From contig JARLIH010000414.1 in the NCBI GenBank assembly GCA_031291845.1, forward strand, positions 17,402-81,401: DNA of 64,000 nucleotides. Direction: 5' to 3'. Source of the DNA: Isosphaeraceae bacterium. GTDB taxonomy: Bacteria > Planctomycetota > Planctomycetia > Isosphaerales > Isosphaeraceae. Below are positions 1 to 10,072 of the stretch, in pieces (the first letter of the stretch is position 1; every line of letters begins with the position of its first letter). The position numbers and the translations under genes were made by a program. Below the pieces are notes generated by a model that saw nothing but the letters and a program-made list of their open reading frames with translations, was not told where the DNA came from and made no database searches.

Positions 1-1
1 C

Positions 2-847
2 GCCTGGAACTGGATGACCAACGGCGTCGTGACCGGCAGACCGCTTCCGGCCGGGCCCGTCGCGGCGTTCGGGAGTTCGGACAGCAAGGTTTATGTCGCG
101 CAGTCCGAAGCGCCGGTCATGATCTACCGCTTCAACGCGGCCGGCCCGGTGGTCGCGCCGTTGGCCGGCCACGGCACCCGCACGCTCTTGATCCCCTCGG
201 TCGACAAGAACGTGTACGCCCTGGACCTGTGGACGGCCGAGACGAAGTGGATCCACTCGACGGGAGCACCCGTCGAGACCGAGCCGCTTGTCGCCGGAGA
301 CGACATCTACGTGGTCAACAGTGCGGGGATGCTCTCGTCCCTCGACCCGAATACGGGCGCGGCCCGTTGGATCGTTCCGACGCACGGCGGGCGGCTGCTC
401 TCCGTGGGACAGTCGCGGGTGTACCTCGAGTCAGAGAACGACGACCTGTTCATCGTCGACCGAGGGACTGGACAGACCGTGGCGGACCCCCGTACGACCT
501 TTGTGCGTGCCGGCTTGAACCTGCGCGAGTTCACACTCGGGCCGACGAACCGGCAGAACGACCGGCTCTACATCGGCACGCCGTCGGGTCTGCTCTTCGC
601 CGCGCGCGAGATCGGTCAGCTCACCCCGCGGCTGCTGCGCGACCCGAAAGCGCCGCCGTTTGGCTACGTGCCTCCCGAGGGCATCAACCTGTCGCCCACG
701 CCGCCGCCGGTCAAGCCGGGTGAGGCCGGCACCGAAGCGCCGGCCGAGACGCCGGGCGAAGAGAAGCCGATGGAAGAGAAGCCCGGCGAGGAGAAGAAAG
801 AGGAGATGCCGAAGGAAGATATGCCCAAAGAGGGCGACGCGAAGTAA
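2..847 (+). CDS. PQQ-like beta-propeller protein, C-terminal part (5' end outside window)
   Basis: The frame is open from the first bases, so the start lies upstream of the window. The visible part carries propeller-blade repeats of the PQQ/outer-membrane-assembly type: KNVYALDLWTAETKWI, then SSLDPNTGAARWIV, then DDLFIVDRGTG, each a strand followed by a D-x-x-T-G turn. Such repeats make a disc-shaped binding scaffold, usually exported in planctomycetes. The last 45 or so residues form a Pro/Glu/Lys-rich tail with repeated EEKP and MPKE units, probably disordered. No catalytic residues are visible and the partner is unknown. The next gene, purH, is 133 bases downstream on the same strand and is functionally unrelated. 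Confidence 0.7.
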   Translation, partial: AWNWMTNGVVTGRPLPAGPVAAFGSSDSKVYVAQSEAPVMIYRFNAAGPVVAPLAGHGTRTLLIPSVDKNVYALDLWTAETKWIHSTGAPVETEPLVAGDDIYVVNSAGMLSSLDPNTGAARWIVPTHGGRLLSVGQSRVYLESENDDLFIVDRGTGQTVADPRTTFVRAGLNLREFTLGPTNRQNDRLYIGTPSGLLFAAREIGQLTPRLLRDPKAPPFGYVPPEGINLSPTPPPVKPGEAGTEAPAETPGEEKPMEEKPGEEKKEEMPKEDMPKEGDAK

Positions 848-980
848 AATTGGGAAGTCACGCCCGGCCCTCTCGGACGGGCGTTGAATCGTGGACGCTC
901 TCCGCCAGGTCCTCGCGGGCCTGCCGGAGAGCGTGTTTTTGATGGGTCTTTCAGATGCCCCCGATCGGAGTTGGCAACGG

Positions 981-2573
981 ATGAACGCGGTCGTGCCGGT
1001 ACGGCGGGCCTTGTTGAGCGTTTCGGACAAGGCAGGGTTGATTGAGCTGGGTCGCGCGCTGGCCGCGCGGGGCGTGCACCTGCTCGCCAGCGGCGGGACG
1101 CGCACGGCCCTCGTCGCGGCGGGGCTGGACGTCACGGAAGTCTCGGCCTATACGGGCCAACCCGAGATCCTCGGCGGGCGGGTCAAAACGCTCCACCCGA
1201 AGCTGCACGGCGGTATCCTCGCGCGCCGCGACGTTCCCGAAGACCTCGCCGCGCTCCAGGCGCAGGGGATCGAGCCGATCGACCTCGTGGTCGTGAACCT
1301 TTACCCGTTCGAGGCCACCGTGGCTCGTGCGGGAGTGACGTTTGAAGAAGCCGTCGAGAACATCGACATCGGCGGGCCCAGCCTGATCCGGGGTGCGGCC
1401 AAGAACCACGCTCACGTCGCGGTCGTCGTTGACCCCGCCCAGTACCCGGAGCTGCTCAGCCAGCTCGAAGCGCACGGCGGGACCACGGCCGATTTTCGGC
1501 GCACGCTGGCTTCCGCCGTCTTCGAGCGCACGGCCCAGTACGACCGGATGATCGCCGACTACCTGGCGCGGACCGAACCGGGCGAGACGAACGAGGTGTT
1601 TCCGCGCGTGTTTGCCCCCGCCTTCGAGCGCCGGCAGGTCCTGCGTTACGGCGAGAACCCGCACCAGCGTGCGGCGTTCTACGTCGAGCCCGGCACGAAA
1701 GGGCCGAACCTGGCAACGGCGCAGGTGCTGCACGGCAAGGAGCTGTCTTACAACAACCTGCTCGACCTCGACAGCGCGCTGCGGTTGATCCGCCTCTTCG
1801 CCGAACCCGCGGCGACGATCCTGAAGCACAACAACCCCTGTGGCGCAGCGGTCGCCGAGAGTCTCGACCAGGCGTTCGAGTTGGCCTACGAAGGGGACCC
1901 GGTCAGCGCTTTCGGCGGGATCGTCGGACTGAACCGGACGCTCGACCGTGCGACGGCCGAACGCCTGTGTGTCCCCGGGCGCTTCATCGAGGCGATCATT
2001 GCCCCCGGCTACGAACCCGATGCAGTGGCGCTTCTGACCACGAAGCCGACGTGGCGGAACAGCGTGCGCCTGCTCGCGTTGAATGCGCCGATTGGCCCCG
2101 AAATCCCCGCGCCGGGGGGCTTCGACCTCCGGCGGCTCGAAGGGGGCCTGCTTGCCCAGGACTGGGACGCGATGGAAGCGGAGCCCGCCGCCGGAGAGGC
2201 CGTTACCCGCCGTGCGCCGACGTCCGACGAACGTGCCGCGCTCGGCTTTGCCTGGCGGGTCTGTCAGGCGGTGAAGTCGAACGCGATCGTGCTGGCCAAA
2301 GGCCGTCAGCTCGTGGGCGTCGGCGCAGGGCAGATGAGCCGGCTCGACTCGGTGCGGATCGCCGTGTCCAAGGCGGGCGGCCGTGCCCAGGGGGCCGTGC
2401 TGGCCTCCGATGCGTTCTTCCCCTTCCGTGACGGCCCCGACGCCGCCGCCGCGGCGGGGGTGACCGCGCTGATCCAGCCGGGCGGCTCGAAGCGTGACGA
2501 CGATACGCTCAAGTCGTGTGACGAACACGGGATGGCGATGATCCTGACGGGCCGCCGCCATTTCCGCCATTGA
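981..2573 (+). CDS. purH: Bifunctional AICAR formyltransferase / IMP cyclohydrolase
   Basis: Catalyses the last two steps of IMP synthesis: formylation of AICAR and ring closure. The N-terminal MGS-like cyclohydrolase domain starts [13 protein letters not shown] and contains SGGTRTAL and [14 protein letters not shown]. The transformylase part has [18 protein letters not shown] with the catalytic Lys-His, KSNAIVLAK, and the family-typical C-terminus GRRHFRH. From ATG 981 the product is 530 residues, almost the E. coli length. The frame is open further upstream (ATG near 942), but 981 matches the usual N-terminus and has GGAG about ten bases ahead. It lies alone between unrelated genes; purA, another purine gene, is 34 kb away on the other strand. 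Confidence 0.97.
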   Translation: MNAVVPVRRALLSVSDKAGLIELGRALAARGVHLLASGGTRTALVAAGLDVTEVSAYTGQPEILGGRVKTLHPKLHGGILARRDVPEDLAALQAQGIEPIDLVVVNLYPFEATVARAGVTFEEAVENIDIGGPSLIRGAAKNHAHVAVVVDPAQYPELLSQLEAHGGTTADFRRTLASAVFERTAQYDRMIADYLARTEPGETNEVFPRVFAPAFERRQVLRYGENPHQRAAFYVEPGTKGPNLATAQVLHGKELSYNNLLDLDSALRLIRLFAEPAATILKHNNPCGAAVAESLDQAFELAYEGDPVSAFGGIVGLNRTLDRATAERLCVPGRFIEAIIAPGYEPDAVALLTTKPTWRNSVRLLALNAPIGPEIPAPGGFDLRRLEGGLLAQDWDAMEAEPAAGEAVTRRAPTSDERAALGFAWRVCQAVKSNAIVLAKGRQLVGVGAGQMSRLDSVRIAVSKAGGRAQGAVLASDAFFPFRDGPDAAAAAGVTALIQPGGSKRDDDTLKSCDEHGMAMILTGRRHFRH

Positions 2574-2742
2574 GAGGCAATTTCCCGCAAGGGTGGGCAC
2601 TGCCGACCACTCCTACTTCGCGTTATCCCTGCCACTGCGGGTCGTGGTCTTTTCGGTGACCCGAAAGAACGCGTCGTCATGCAAGAGGGCGGCGGGGGGC
2701 ACGATCTGCCGCCCGGCGCGGGCTGTCTCGTTCAGGGTCGTC

Positions 2743-2786
2743 AATAAAACGGCCCGCCGCGAGAGCGTGGTCTCGCGGCGGGCCGT
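2743..2786 (-). terminator. Rho-independent terminator for the Gly/Tyr-rich gene
   Basis: A 16-bp perfect stem (2749-2764 with 2771-2786) encloses a six-base loop. Read on the minus strand it is followed by TTTTATT, the form of an intrinsic terminator. It lies 26 bases beyond the stop of the minus-strand gene ending at 2812. Confidence 0.85.
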
Positions 2787-2811
2787 GGTTCGATTTGGCT
2801 CGGGCGGGCCG

Positions 2812-5094
2812 TCAATGGTGACCGCCGCCGTGCCCTCCCCCGCCACCGAATCCGCCGCCCATGTGGCCCATTCCGCCGCCGCCGAACCCACCCGCGTGAC
2901 CGCCGCCGAACCCGGCACCGCCGAAGCCGCCTCCATAGCCCCCCACGTGGGGTGCGTAGCCGCCGCCACCCCCACCCATATGAGGCGCGTAGCCACCGCC
3001 ACCCATGTGGGGCGCGTAGCCGCCGCCGTAACCACCGCCGAGAGGGGCCGAGTGGTTGATGGCCGGTCCGTAGTGCGTTTGCGGCCCCCCGCCGCCCAGT
3101 CCTCCCAGGTGCGCCGGAGCCATTCCCGCTCCGCCCAGGTGGTTGGCCCCGAGCCCTGCGCCTCCCTGCGTCCCCAAGTGGCTCAACCCGTTGGCCCCGA
3201 GACCTCCCGTTCCTGCGCCGTGGAGGGCCGATGGTCCGCCTCCGAGCCCACCCATGGCGCCACCGCCGTTGCGCAGGCCCGTGGCCGCGCCACCCATGTG
3301 CCCCAAAGTGCCGTTGCCAAGACCCGCGTTGCCGAGATGAGCGGCGCCCACACCGTTCCCCGCGTGGTTAAGGCCCGTGCCGTTCATACCGCCGTTCCCC
3401 GCGGCCCGCGCGGCCGTGTGGGTCATCGACGTGTGCTGAACTCCGTTGTACCCCGTGTGCCAGCTTCCGGTGTTCGAGGTCAAACCATGATGCGCGGACG
3501 CGTTCGCGCCTGTCCCATTTGCATGTTGGGTCAGCGAAGCGTTGTGCGTGAACGGGTTGGCATAGGCCCGCGACGCCGGCGGCGACGCGACCCCGTGTCC
3601 GTGGTTGAACCCGTTATTCCTCAACCCCGCGTGGGCGGCGTTGCCGAAGTTGTTGTTTACCGTCCGCGAGATGTTGACGTTCCGGTTAAAACTGTTATTG
3701 AATTGGTTACCCGCCCACCGGTTGCCCGGCGCGAACGGATAATGACCGTGCCCGCCCCAGCCTCCATGTCCCCACCCGCCGCGGTGGCCCCAACCGCCGT
3801 AACCCCATGGGTAGCCGAAGCCCCATCCGCCGAAGCCCAGCAGGCCATACCCCAGCCCGAAGCCGAGGCCGTACCCCAGCCCGTAGCCGAATCCACCCAG
3901 GAACGGATAGCCGTAGCCGTAGCCACCATAGCCGTAACCGAGTCCGTAGCCGTAGCCACCGTAGCCGTAGCCACCGTAGCCGAGTCCGTAACCGTAGTAC
4001 GGCATGCCGAATCCGAACGCCGAGCCCAGGAGACCGCAGCCGAGCATACCTCCGCCGTAACCACCGCCGTACCCGCCGTAGCCATAGCCGTAATAGCTCG
4101 GGCTGGTGTAATACGGGTAGCCGAACGACCCGTAGTACGGGTAGTCGAGGTAGCCGTAGTAGTTGCCGAGGTAGCCGTACTGAGCGTAGCCGTAGTAGCG
4201 GCCGGTCGGGTCGTAGTAGCAGCCGGGGTAGCCGTCGTAATAGGAGTTCGGACGGCCGAAGGCCCCGTAGAGCTGCCCGTAGCTGTCGGGTGTGACCTGC
4301 GAGTATGGCTGATAGATTGTGTTGCCGTTGCGCGCGTCGGGTGCGACCTGGGCCGGGGTGAAGAGGGTGCCGCGGTCTTCCAGAGTGCGGTCCCAATAGC
4401 CTTCCTGGAACGCCCAGCCTTCAGGTTGCTTGATCCACTGCGCGGGAACCCACGACCAGCCGGGCTGGGCCTTGGACCAGAACCCGGGCTTCCACACAAC
4501 GCCGTCGGCGTCTGGAAAATACTGGCCGGGAATCCAGAAGTATTCCTGACCCGGTGATTCCCCCGGATTGTCGTCTGGGTGTTCCGCCGGCGGCCCGTTC
4601 TTGCGGAAGTCGATCCGATCGGTCTTCCGGTCGGACCAGAACCCGGGGACGCGATACCACCCCTGGTCGTCGCGCCGCCAGTAACCGTTCACCCAAAACT
4701 TGCCCGGAGGCGGCACGCGCCACGTGCCCGTGACCCAGACGAAGTCGCGCCGGTTCTTGTCCCAGTCGTAATAACCCTCGATCCACTGCGCGTTCGGATC
4801 GGGCGAATCGACACCGGGGCGCTCGACGATCGGCGGCGGGGGTGACTTCGCGACGTGGTCGACGTCGCGGTCCTTGGGCGGGGAGAGGAACGCCTCGTGG
4901 AGCGGGCCGGTCATCAGGGGTTTCACGGGCCGGTCGCGGTCGTTGTCGGCCGCGGCGGGTGCCGGGTCGGCGATCGGTGCCAGCTCCGGATTGAGGCGTG
5001 GCGCCTCCGGGGGCGGCGGGTCCTGCGCGGCCCGGAGACCGCCGCGAGGCACCAACAGGCACACTCCCAACCCAAGGACGAGGAAGCGATTCAT
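2812..5094 (-). CDS. Secreted YXWGXW-type protein with long Gly/Tyr/His-rich tail
   Basis: Signal peptide MNRFLVLGLGVCLLVPRGG, then a Pro-rich stretch, then at least four Trp/Tyr/Gly units of the YXWGXW kind, such as WIEGYYDWD, WVTGTW, FWVNGYW, VPGFW and WSWVPAQW. The rest of the protein is low-complexity: first Tyr-Gly rich (YGYGGYGG), then Asn/His/Gly rich, ending in Gly-Gly-His. Start chosen at 5094 because GGAG lies about eight bases upstream and the signal peptide follows directly; an upstream in-frame ATG at 5133 would bury it. The 760-residue product is probably an envelope or matrix protein; no enzyme motif is seen. Transcription ends at the strong hairpin at 2743-2786. Confidence 0.8.
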   Translation of the reverse strand: MNRFLVLGLGVCLLVPRGGLRAAQDPPPPEAPRLNPELAPIADPAPAAADNDRDRPVKPLMTGPLHEAFLSPPKDRDVDHVAKSPPPPIVERPGVDSPDPNAQWIEGYYDWDKNRRDFVWVTGTWRVPPPGKFWVNGYWRRDDQGWYRVPGFWSDRKTDRIDFRKNGPPAEHPDDNPGESPGQEYFWIPGQYFPDADGVVWKPGFWSKAQPGWSWVPAQWIKQPEGWAFQEGYWDRTLEDRGTLFTPAQVAPDARNGNTIYQPYSQVTPDSYGQLYGAFGRPNSYYDGYPGCYYDPTGRYYGYAQYGYLGNYYGYLDYPYYGSFGYPYYTSPSYYGYGYGGYGGGYGGGMLGCGLLGSAFGFGMPYYGYGLGYGGYGYGGYGYGLGYGYGGYGYGYPFLGGFGYGLGYGLGFGLGYGLLGFGGWGFGYPWGYGGWGHRGGWGHGGWGGHGHYPFAPGNRWAGNQFNNSFNRNVNISRTVNNNFGNAAHAGLRNNGFNHGHGVASPPASRAYANPFTHNASLTQHANGTGANASAHHGLTSNTGSWHTGYNGVQHTSMTHTAARAAGNGGMNGTGLNHAGNGVGAAHLGNAGLGNGTLGHMGGAATGLRNGGGAMGGLGGGPSALHGAGTGGLGANGLSHLGTQGGAGLGANHLGGAGMAPAHLGGLGGGGPQTHYGPAINHSAPLGGGYGGGYAPHMGGGGYAPHMGGGGGGYAPHVGGYGGGFGGAGFGGGHAGGFGGGGMGHMGGGFGGGGGHGGGHH

Positions 5095-5439
5095 GGCGAG
5101 CACTCCGCCAGACGAATGGACCGTGGCGAACACCAGCAGCCTTAGACTTTACGCGGGCGGGCACGCCTGGGACCGATTCACGGCGAAACTTTCCACCTAA
5201 ACGATCCGGTTCGGCCTGTCCGATGAGCCCTGAAGGCGGTTAAGGACTCATCTATTCTAACCACAAGAGGCAATGGATATGCCAGAATTTGCCCCTCACT
5301 CCCAGAAACAGGACGACCTGGCACACACGTTGCGATTATTCGGACAATCGGCCTTTTAAGACCCCCGGGACTCAGGCTCTCACCGCAGAATCCTGGTCCC
5401 GGGCGCGACAGATCCCTGGTGCGGGACTGGTCGAACCTG
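5095..5439. other. Intergenic region
   Basis: 345 bases between two minus-strand genes. It holds the ribosome binding site of the Gly/Tyr-rich gene at its left edge. No convincing gene, RNA or repeat was seen in the rest. Confidence 0.5.
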
Positions 5440-6684
5440 TCATGCGAGTCGCAGGAGGGGGAGAGGGGCGAAGCCGGGGCCGAGTATCGCCTCGGACGGG
5501 CACCCGAGCCAACGTTCGAGCAGCTCGGCGTAGATGTTCCGGAAGTCGGTATGGTGCTTGAGGTCGCCGTCGTCGAGTGTTTCCAGGCTGGGATGCTCGC
5601 CGATCAGTCCGGCCTTGACGACCGGGCCGACCAGCAGCACCGGTGCAGCCGCGCCGTGGTCGGTGCCGAGTGAGGCGTTCTCGCGCACCCGTCGTCCAAA
5701 CTCGCTGAAGGTCAAGACGGCCACACGGTCGGCCTGGCCGGCTGTGCTGAGGTCCGCGTGGAACGCCGCGACGGAATCCGAGAGCTCGTTCAGAAGGGCC
5801 GCGTGTGCCCCGAGCTGGTTGGCGTGGGTGTCGAAACCGTCGAGCGAGGTGTAATAGATACGCGTCCCGAACCCGGCCTTGATCATCTGTGCGACCAGCT
5901 CCAGCCGCTTCGCCAGGCCGTAGGCGGGGTATTTCGAGCCCGTCGCCGGGGTGAGTTGCTCCAGGCGCTGGCTCGAGTCGTAGGCTGTGAGCGTACTGCG
6001 GCGGAGGAAGCCGAGCAACGGGTCGTCCGCGCCTCGGTCGAGCCGGGCGGCCTGGTCGAGCGCGTCGCGCTCGGCCCGTTTCTCGCCCGCGCTGCCGGTG
6101 AGCTGGAGGCGGTACTGCTCGAGGCTGGCGACCGATGGGACTTCGGTCCGTTTGGACTTGAGGGCAAGCGGTAGCGAGCGGCCACCGATGTGCAGGGCCC
6201 GCGAATCTTCACCCGGCTTCGTGGCTGCGTTGTCGACGGTGCGCCCGAGCCAGCCGGTTTCGACGGCTCCGGTTTCGAGGCGCGCGGTCTCCCAGATCTC
6301 CATCGAGCGGAAGTGCGAGCGATCCGGGTTCGGGTAGCCGACCCCTTGCACGACCGCGAGCCGGCCGTCCTCGAGCAGTTTCGCCATCTGCCCCATCGCG
6401 GGGTGGAGCCCGATCTCTTTCGTGATCTTGTGGATCTGGCCCGCGGGCAGCCTCAGCACGCGCCGGTTGCGGGTGTAGCCGTCGAGACCGTGCGGCACGA
6501 CGGTGTTCAGGCCGTCGTTGCCGCCGAGCAACTGCACGACGACCACGACGCGGTCGTTCGTCTTCTCCGACGATGCAGCGCGGGCCGATTGGCTCAGGAA
6601 GGCGGGAATTGTCGGCGCTCCCATCGACACGAGCGTGCTGGCGGCGAGCGACGACTTGAGAAAAGCGCGGCGATGGGATTGCAT
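5440..6684 (-). CDS. DUF1501 family exported protein
   Basis: A 414-residue protein with a twin-arginine-like signal (SHRRAFLKSSLAASTL) and DUF1501 hallmarks: VVVQLLGGNDGLNTVVP near the N-terminus, DGFDTHANQ, and the C-terminal FSEFGRRVRENASLGTDHG. DUF1501 proteins have an alkaline-phosphatase/sulfatase-like fold and are very abundant in planctomycetes; the reaction is unknown. Start at 6684 has AAGGA about ten bases upstream and puts the Arg-Arg motif at the N-terminus; an upstream in-frame ATG at 6723 would add 13 residues inside the palindrome region. The DUF1800 gene lies just upstream on the same strand, and the two families almost always occur as a pair. Confidence 0.92.
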   Translation of the reverse strand: MQSHRRAFLKSSLAASTLVSMGAPTIPAFLSQSARAASSEKTNDRVVVVVQLLGGNDGLNTVVPHGLDGYTRNRRVLRLPAGQIHKITKEIGLHPAMGQMAKLLEDGRLAVVQGVGYPNPDRSHFRSMEIWETARLETGAVETGWLGRTVDNAATKPGEDSRALHIGGRSLPLALKSKRTEVPSVASLEQYRLQLTGSAGEKRAERDALDQAARLDRGADDPLLGFLRRSTLTAYDSSQRLEQLTPATGSKYPAYGLAKRLELVAQMIKAGFGTRIYYTSLDGFDTHANQLGAHAALLNELSDSVAAFHADLSTAGQADRVAVLTFSEFGRRVRENASLGTDHGAAAPVLLVGPVVKAGLIGEHPSLETLDDGDLKHHTDFRNIYAELLERWLGCPSEAILGPGFAPLPLLRLA

Positions 6685-6711
6685 AGGGTGCTGTCCTTGG
6701 ATGGGATCATT

Positions 6712-6755
6712 CGTAGGGTGCATGAAAGGAACCGGTGCCTTTCATGCACCCTACG
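6712..6755. repeat. 18-bp perfect inverted repeat between DUF1800 and DUF1501 genes
   Basis: Arms 6712-6729 and 6738-6755 are perfect reverse complements around an eight-base loop containing ACCGGT. One arm includes the stop codon of the DUF1800 gene (TAG at 6751-6753, minus strand). It may act as a partial terminator, an mRNA-stability hairpin, or a REP-like dispersed element. Confidence 0.85.
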
Positions 6756-8079
6756 CAAGCTGGTACTCGGGCGATGTCAGAACCAGGGCGGGCATCTCCT
6801 TGGCCGAGGCCTGCTCGATCCGCTGTCGCACCCTGGGGTCAAACCCGTCCTGCACGAGCAGGTCGACCAGAAACTTCGCCCCTTGCTTCAGCGCTGGGAC
6901 GCTTGCCCGCTCTTTGTCGGCGAGCAGGGACAACACGAAGTTCGTGCGGGCGAGCATCGTCGTCGAGTTGGCCCACGCAGCGCCCCATTCCCAGCCGGCG
7001 ACGCTCGGCGGGGCGTAGAGGTTCTGGCCCATCCGGCCGCACGCTTCGGCCAGGGTGTCGGCCTGCACGGTGGGCCTGAACACTTCAAGGGCGCGGATCG
7101 TGCCGATCGTGTGCTCGACGGGGCACTTCACCCGCCGCCGCCGCAGGGCGGGGTCGTGGAATAGTTGCGAGCGCAGGATCGTTTCCACGACGGACCGCAC
7201 GTTGTACCGCGACTCGCGGAACCGCCGGGCCAGGGGGGCGATCAACTCGGGGGTAACGGGGTCGACTTCGGTGATGAAATAGCGGATGAGCTTGCCGCAC
7301 AAAAACTCAGCGCATGCGGGTTGGTCGAGCAAGAGCGGAGGAACGTCGTCGCCGTCGAACCGGCCGGTCCGGCCGAGGATCGTCTTGGGGCCGTCGTCGT
7401 GCTGGGCGACGATCTCCTGGAACCGGTCGCGGACCACGAACCAGCCGGTGAAGGCGCGTGCGGCCTCCTGGATGTCTTGCTCGCTGTAGCGACCGCGCCC
7501 GAGCGTGAAGAGCTCCATGACCTCGCGGGCGTAGTTCTCGTTCGGCCGGGCCTTGCGGTTGGCCGTCGAGTCGAGCCAGATCAGCATGGCCGGGTCTTTG
7601 CCGACCGCGGCGACAAGGGCCTCGAAGTCGCCCAGGGCATGCGTCCGAAACAGGTCGTTCTGGCGCTGCATGAGCGCGGGGTTTTGCACCTTGGCGTTCG
7701 ACGTGGCGAAGTGGTTGTGCCAGAACAGGGTCATCCGCTCGCGGAGGGGGTGAGCGGTGAAGATCATGCGGTAGAGCCAGATTCCCTGCAACCGGGGCAA
7801 GACGGCCGCGGGGGCGAGCTGGCGGCCCATGTCGTCGAGCAGGGCTTCGAAGGCGGCCGCGGGCTTGCCGTCGGGCGTTTGGGCTTCGCCGTCGAGCAGC
7901 CGCGTGATGCTCGCCGCGGGACCATCGCGGAGGTCGCGCTCCAGGGTCGTCCAAGGGGCGGCGAACCCAGCGCGGCGGTGCAGGTGCGCCACGCGCGGCA
8001 GGTCCCAAGGGTCGCTCGCGCCCGGCTCGAACGGGGACCAGGCGCGTGCGGGGTCCGACAGGAGAGGAGGGGGGCTCAT
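6751..8079 (-). CDS. DUF1800 family protein
   Basis: 442 residues with family motifs HLHRRAGFAA at the N-terminus, ERMTLFWHNHFATS, ENYAREVMELFTLG, AARAFTGW and SVAGWEWG near the C-terminus. DUF1800 proteins are typically encoded beside a DUF1501 partner, as here, and are thought to be exported or membrane-associated; the reaction is unknown. There is no obvious signal peptide; the N-terminus is Pro-rich. The stop codon falls in the inverted repeat at 6712-6755. The spacing to DUF1501 fits one transcript. Confidence 0.9.
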   Translation of the reverse strand: MSPPPLLSDPARAWSPFEPGASDPWDLPRVAHLHRRAGFAAPWTTLERDLRDGPAASITRLLDGEAQTPDGKPAAAFEALLDDMGRQLAPAAVLPRLQGIWLYRMIFTAHPLRERMTLFWHNHFATSNAKVQNPALMQRQNDLFRTHALGDFEALVAAVGKDPAMLIWLDSTANRKARPNENYAREVMELFTLGRGRYSEQDIQEAARAFTGWFVVRDRFQEIVAQHDDGPKTILGRTGRFDGDDVPPLLLDQPACAEFLCGKLIRYFITEVDPVTPELIAPLARRFRESRYNVRSVVETILRSQLFHDPALRRRRVKCPVEHTIGTIRALEVFRPTVQADTLAEACGRMGQNLYAPPSVAGWEWGAAWANSTTMLARTNFVLSLLADKERASVPALKQGAKFLVDLLVQDGFDPRVRQRIEQASAKEMPALVLTSPEYQLA

Positions 8080-8095
8080 GTCGCGTTTGTCCTTA

Positions 8096-9871
8096 TCAAC
8101 GGCCGAGCACGAACTCCAGGTTGACCTTGAGCGCGTCGGCGGCGTCCTGGACGGTCAGACGTCCGTGTCCCAGGTAGCGAAGGACGCTCAAGAGGGTTCC
8201 GACCTCGGCTTCGGCCTGCGCCTTGTCGTTTCCCTTCTCGAGCATGTTCTGCATGACGATGCGGTTACGGTTCAGCTCGAGCAGGCCTGCGAGCACGCCG
8301 CCGTCCGCTTCGAGGGCGAGCGTCGCCTGCCCCGGCTTGGCGGGGGCCTTCAGCGTCTTGATCAGGTCGCGGGTCAGCCCGAGGCTTGAGCTGATGATGA
8401 AGTGGCTGTCGACCTGAGCGGCGGACGGGCTGTAGTTGTGGCGGTAGTGGACCGGTTCCTTGCCATTCGCGGGGGAGTCTTTCGAAGGCATGAAACGGGT
8501 CGTCGCGATGGTGACTCCCTCGAACGTCTCGGAGCCGAGCTCCAGCGGCGGCGCCTTGCTTTGGGCCGCGTTGAGGTTGGCCAGCCCGGCGATCGACTGG
8601 AACGCGACTTTGAGCCGCTGGGCGAAATCGTCGTCATCGGGCTTCAGGTCAATCACGAGCGCGACGGCCGGATACTTGAGGTCGGGAGCGGGCTTCATCG
8701 CGCCGTAGTCTTGCTGCGCCACGACGACCCGCCAGTGGGGCTGCAATGCGCCGAGGACGCCCGCGCCGAAGTCGCGCCCGCCGAAGAACTGGCCGGCGAC
8801 CGTGTCGAGCTGGGCCAGCCCCTGGACTTCCTCGGGTGCGAGCAAATCGGCGCGTGTCTCCCAGAGTGCCGAGAGGTCGCGCCAGAGGCTGATGCTCGCG
8901 ATCGTCCCCGGCGGATTCAGGAGGGGGGCCGACGTCGTGCCGGTCGGCGGGACGTAGCCTTTGTACGGGGCGCCGTAGCCGCCGGCAGGCGCGGGAAGTG
9001 TCACGTCGGCGGCCAGCCGGCCGTCGCTCCACGATAGGCTTGCCGCGACCCAGGGGCCCTTCCGCAGCGCTTCGATCCAGGACCCGAAGAACAAGGTCTG
9101 CGGCAGCTTTGTCTTTTCCGGAACGCTGAACTTCTGGGCGTCGAGCTGCCGTAGCCGCTCGAGCCGCGCGTAGCCCCACGCGAGCCCCCCGGGTTTGACC
9201 TGGGCGTGCCGCGCCTTCCAGCCGGCGTCGTCGACAATCGAGCCACCGTCCTTGGGGCCGTCGACGACGCGGTCCACCAGCATCTTGACCGTGTCACCAC
9301 GATCGGCGATGACGAGGACGTCTTGCACGATCGCGTACGCTCCCTTCTCGCCGGAGGCGTAGCCCGTGAAGCCGCGGTACTCCGCACTCTTGACCGGGTC
9401 GGGGTTCCCCTTGACGGCGGCGTCCTTGCGGGCGAGCTCCAGCAGCGTGGTGTTCGCCCGTTTCAGGAACGCTGGGTCGCGCGGCGCGACGAGGAGATAG
9501 ATGGTCGGCGCCTTGCCTTCCCCGGCCTCGACCGCCAGCACCGCCCCGCCCCCCACGAGGTCGCGCAGGCCCTTGTCCCACGTGGTGTCGAGCTGCCCTG
9601 CGATCAGGTCGAGGACCTGGCGCCCGCGCTGGTAGTCGTCGCTCTTGATGTACCGGGAGTAGACCGGGATCGTGCCGAGCAGCTTCTGGAAGGACACGCC
9701 GGTCACCTGGTCGAGCAGCTCCGCGGGGCGCGCAGCTTCAACGTAGATGACGGCATCGTTGCCGACCCAGCGCGAAATCTTCGGGACCTCCCCGCGCGCC
9801 GGCAGGGCCGCCCCGAACGTCAGTACCACGGGGGCCAAAATGCCCAAACGGATCCCGAGCCTTCGCGCCAT
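8096..9871 (-). CDS. Exported protein of unknown function
   Basis: 591 residues starting MARRLGIRLGILAPVVLTFG, a clear signal peptide cleaved near ALPARG. Start 9871 is preceded by AGGAGG at good spacing; the frame is open for a further 109 codons upstream, but that stretch looks non-coding. The mature part contains WVGNDAVIYVEAARPAELL and repeated patterns of a periplasmic scaffold, with no catalytic motif that I recognise. It resembles the many planctomycete proteins with a DUF3352-like layout, but I cannot confirm the family. The stop is 16 bases from the DUF1800 start, so the three genes may form one operon. Confidence 0.75.
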   Translation of the reverse strand: MARRLGIRLGILAPVVLTFGAALPARGEVPKISRWVGNDAVIYVEAARPAELLDQVTGVSFQKLLGTIPVYSRYIKSDDYQRGRQVLDLIAGQLDTTWDKGLRDLVGGGAVLAVEAGEGKAPTIYLLVAPRDPAFLKRANTTLLELARKDAAVKGNPDPVKSAEYRGFTGYASGEKGAYAIVQDVLVIADRGDTVKMLVDRVVDGPKDGGSIVDDAGWKARHAQVKPGGLAWGYARLERLRQLDAQKFSVPEKTKLPQTLFFGSWIEALRKGPWVAASLSWSDGRLAADVTLPAPAGGYGAPYKGYVPPTGTTSAPLLNPPGTIASISLWRDLSALWETRADLLAPEEVQGLAQLDTVAGQFFGGRDFGAGVLGALQPHWRVVVAQQDYGAMKPAPDLKYPAVALVIDLKPDDDDFAQRLKVAFQSIAGLANLNAAQSKAPPLELGSETFEGVTIATTRFMPSKDSPANGKEPVHYRHNYSPSAAQVDSHFIISSSLGLTRDLIKTLKAPAKPGQATLALEADGGVLAGLLELNRNRIVMQNMLEKGNDKAQAEAEVGTLLSVLRYLGHGRLTVQDAADALKVNLEFVLGR

Positions 9872-10072
9872 GCGCCACCTCCTCGTGCCGACTGCCGATT
9901 CACCGGGTTTACGCTCACGACTACCCGCCGGAACTCGCCCGGGTTTCAGAGTTTCACCATTGCGGGCGGTCCAGGTGCGGTTGTCGGAGTCTGGTCGGGC
10001 GAGTAAAATTGATGAGGCAACCTCGCGATGTCTCCCCTCCCGAATCAATTCAAGTCTGGCTGGGGAATCCCC

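Noticed and set aside
951..2600. Long minus-strand open frame opposite purH
   Set aside because: purH motifs are complete on the other strand; long antisense frames are usual in GC-rich DNA.
2593..4557. 654-codon plus-strand frame rich in Val and Ala
   Set aside because: It is the antisense of the Gly/Tyr-rich protein, which has a signal peptide, ribosome site and terminator.
5440..7164. Plus-strand frames opposite the DUF1501/DUF1800 genes
   Set aside because: Antisense shadows of conserved families.
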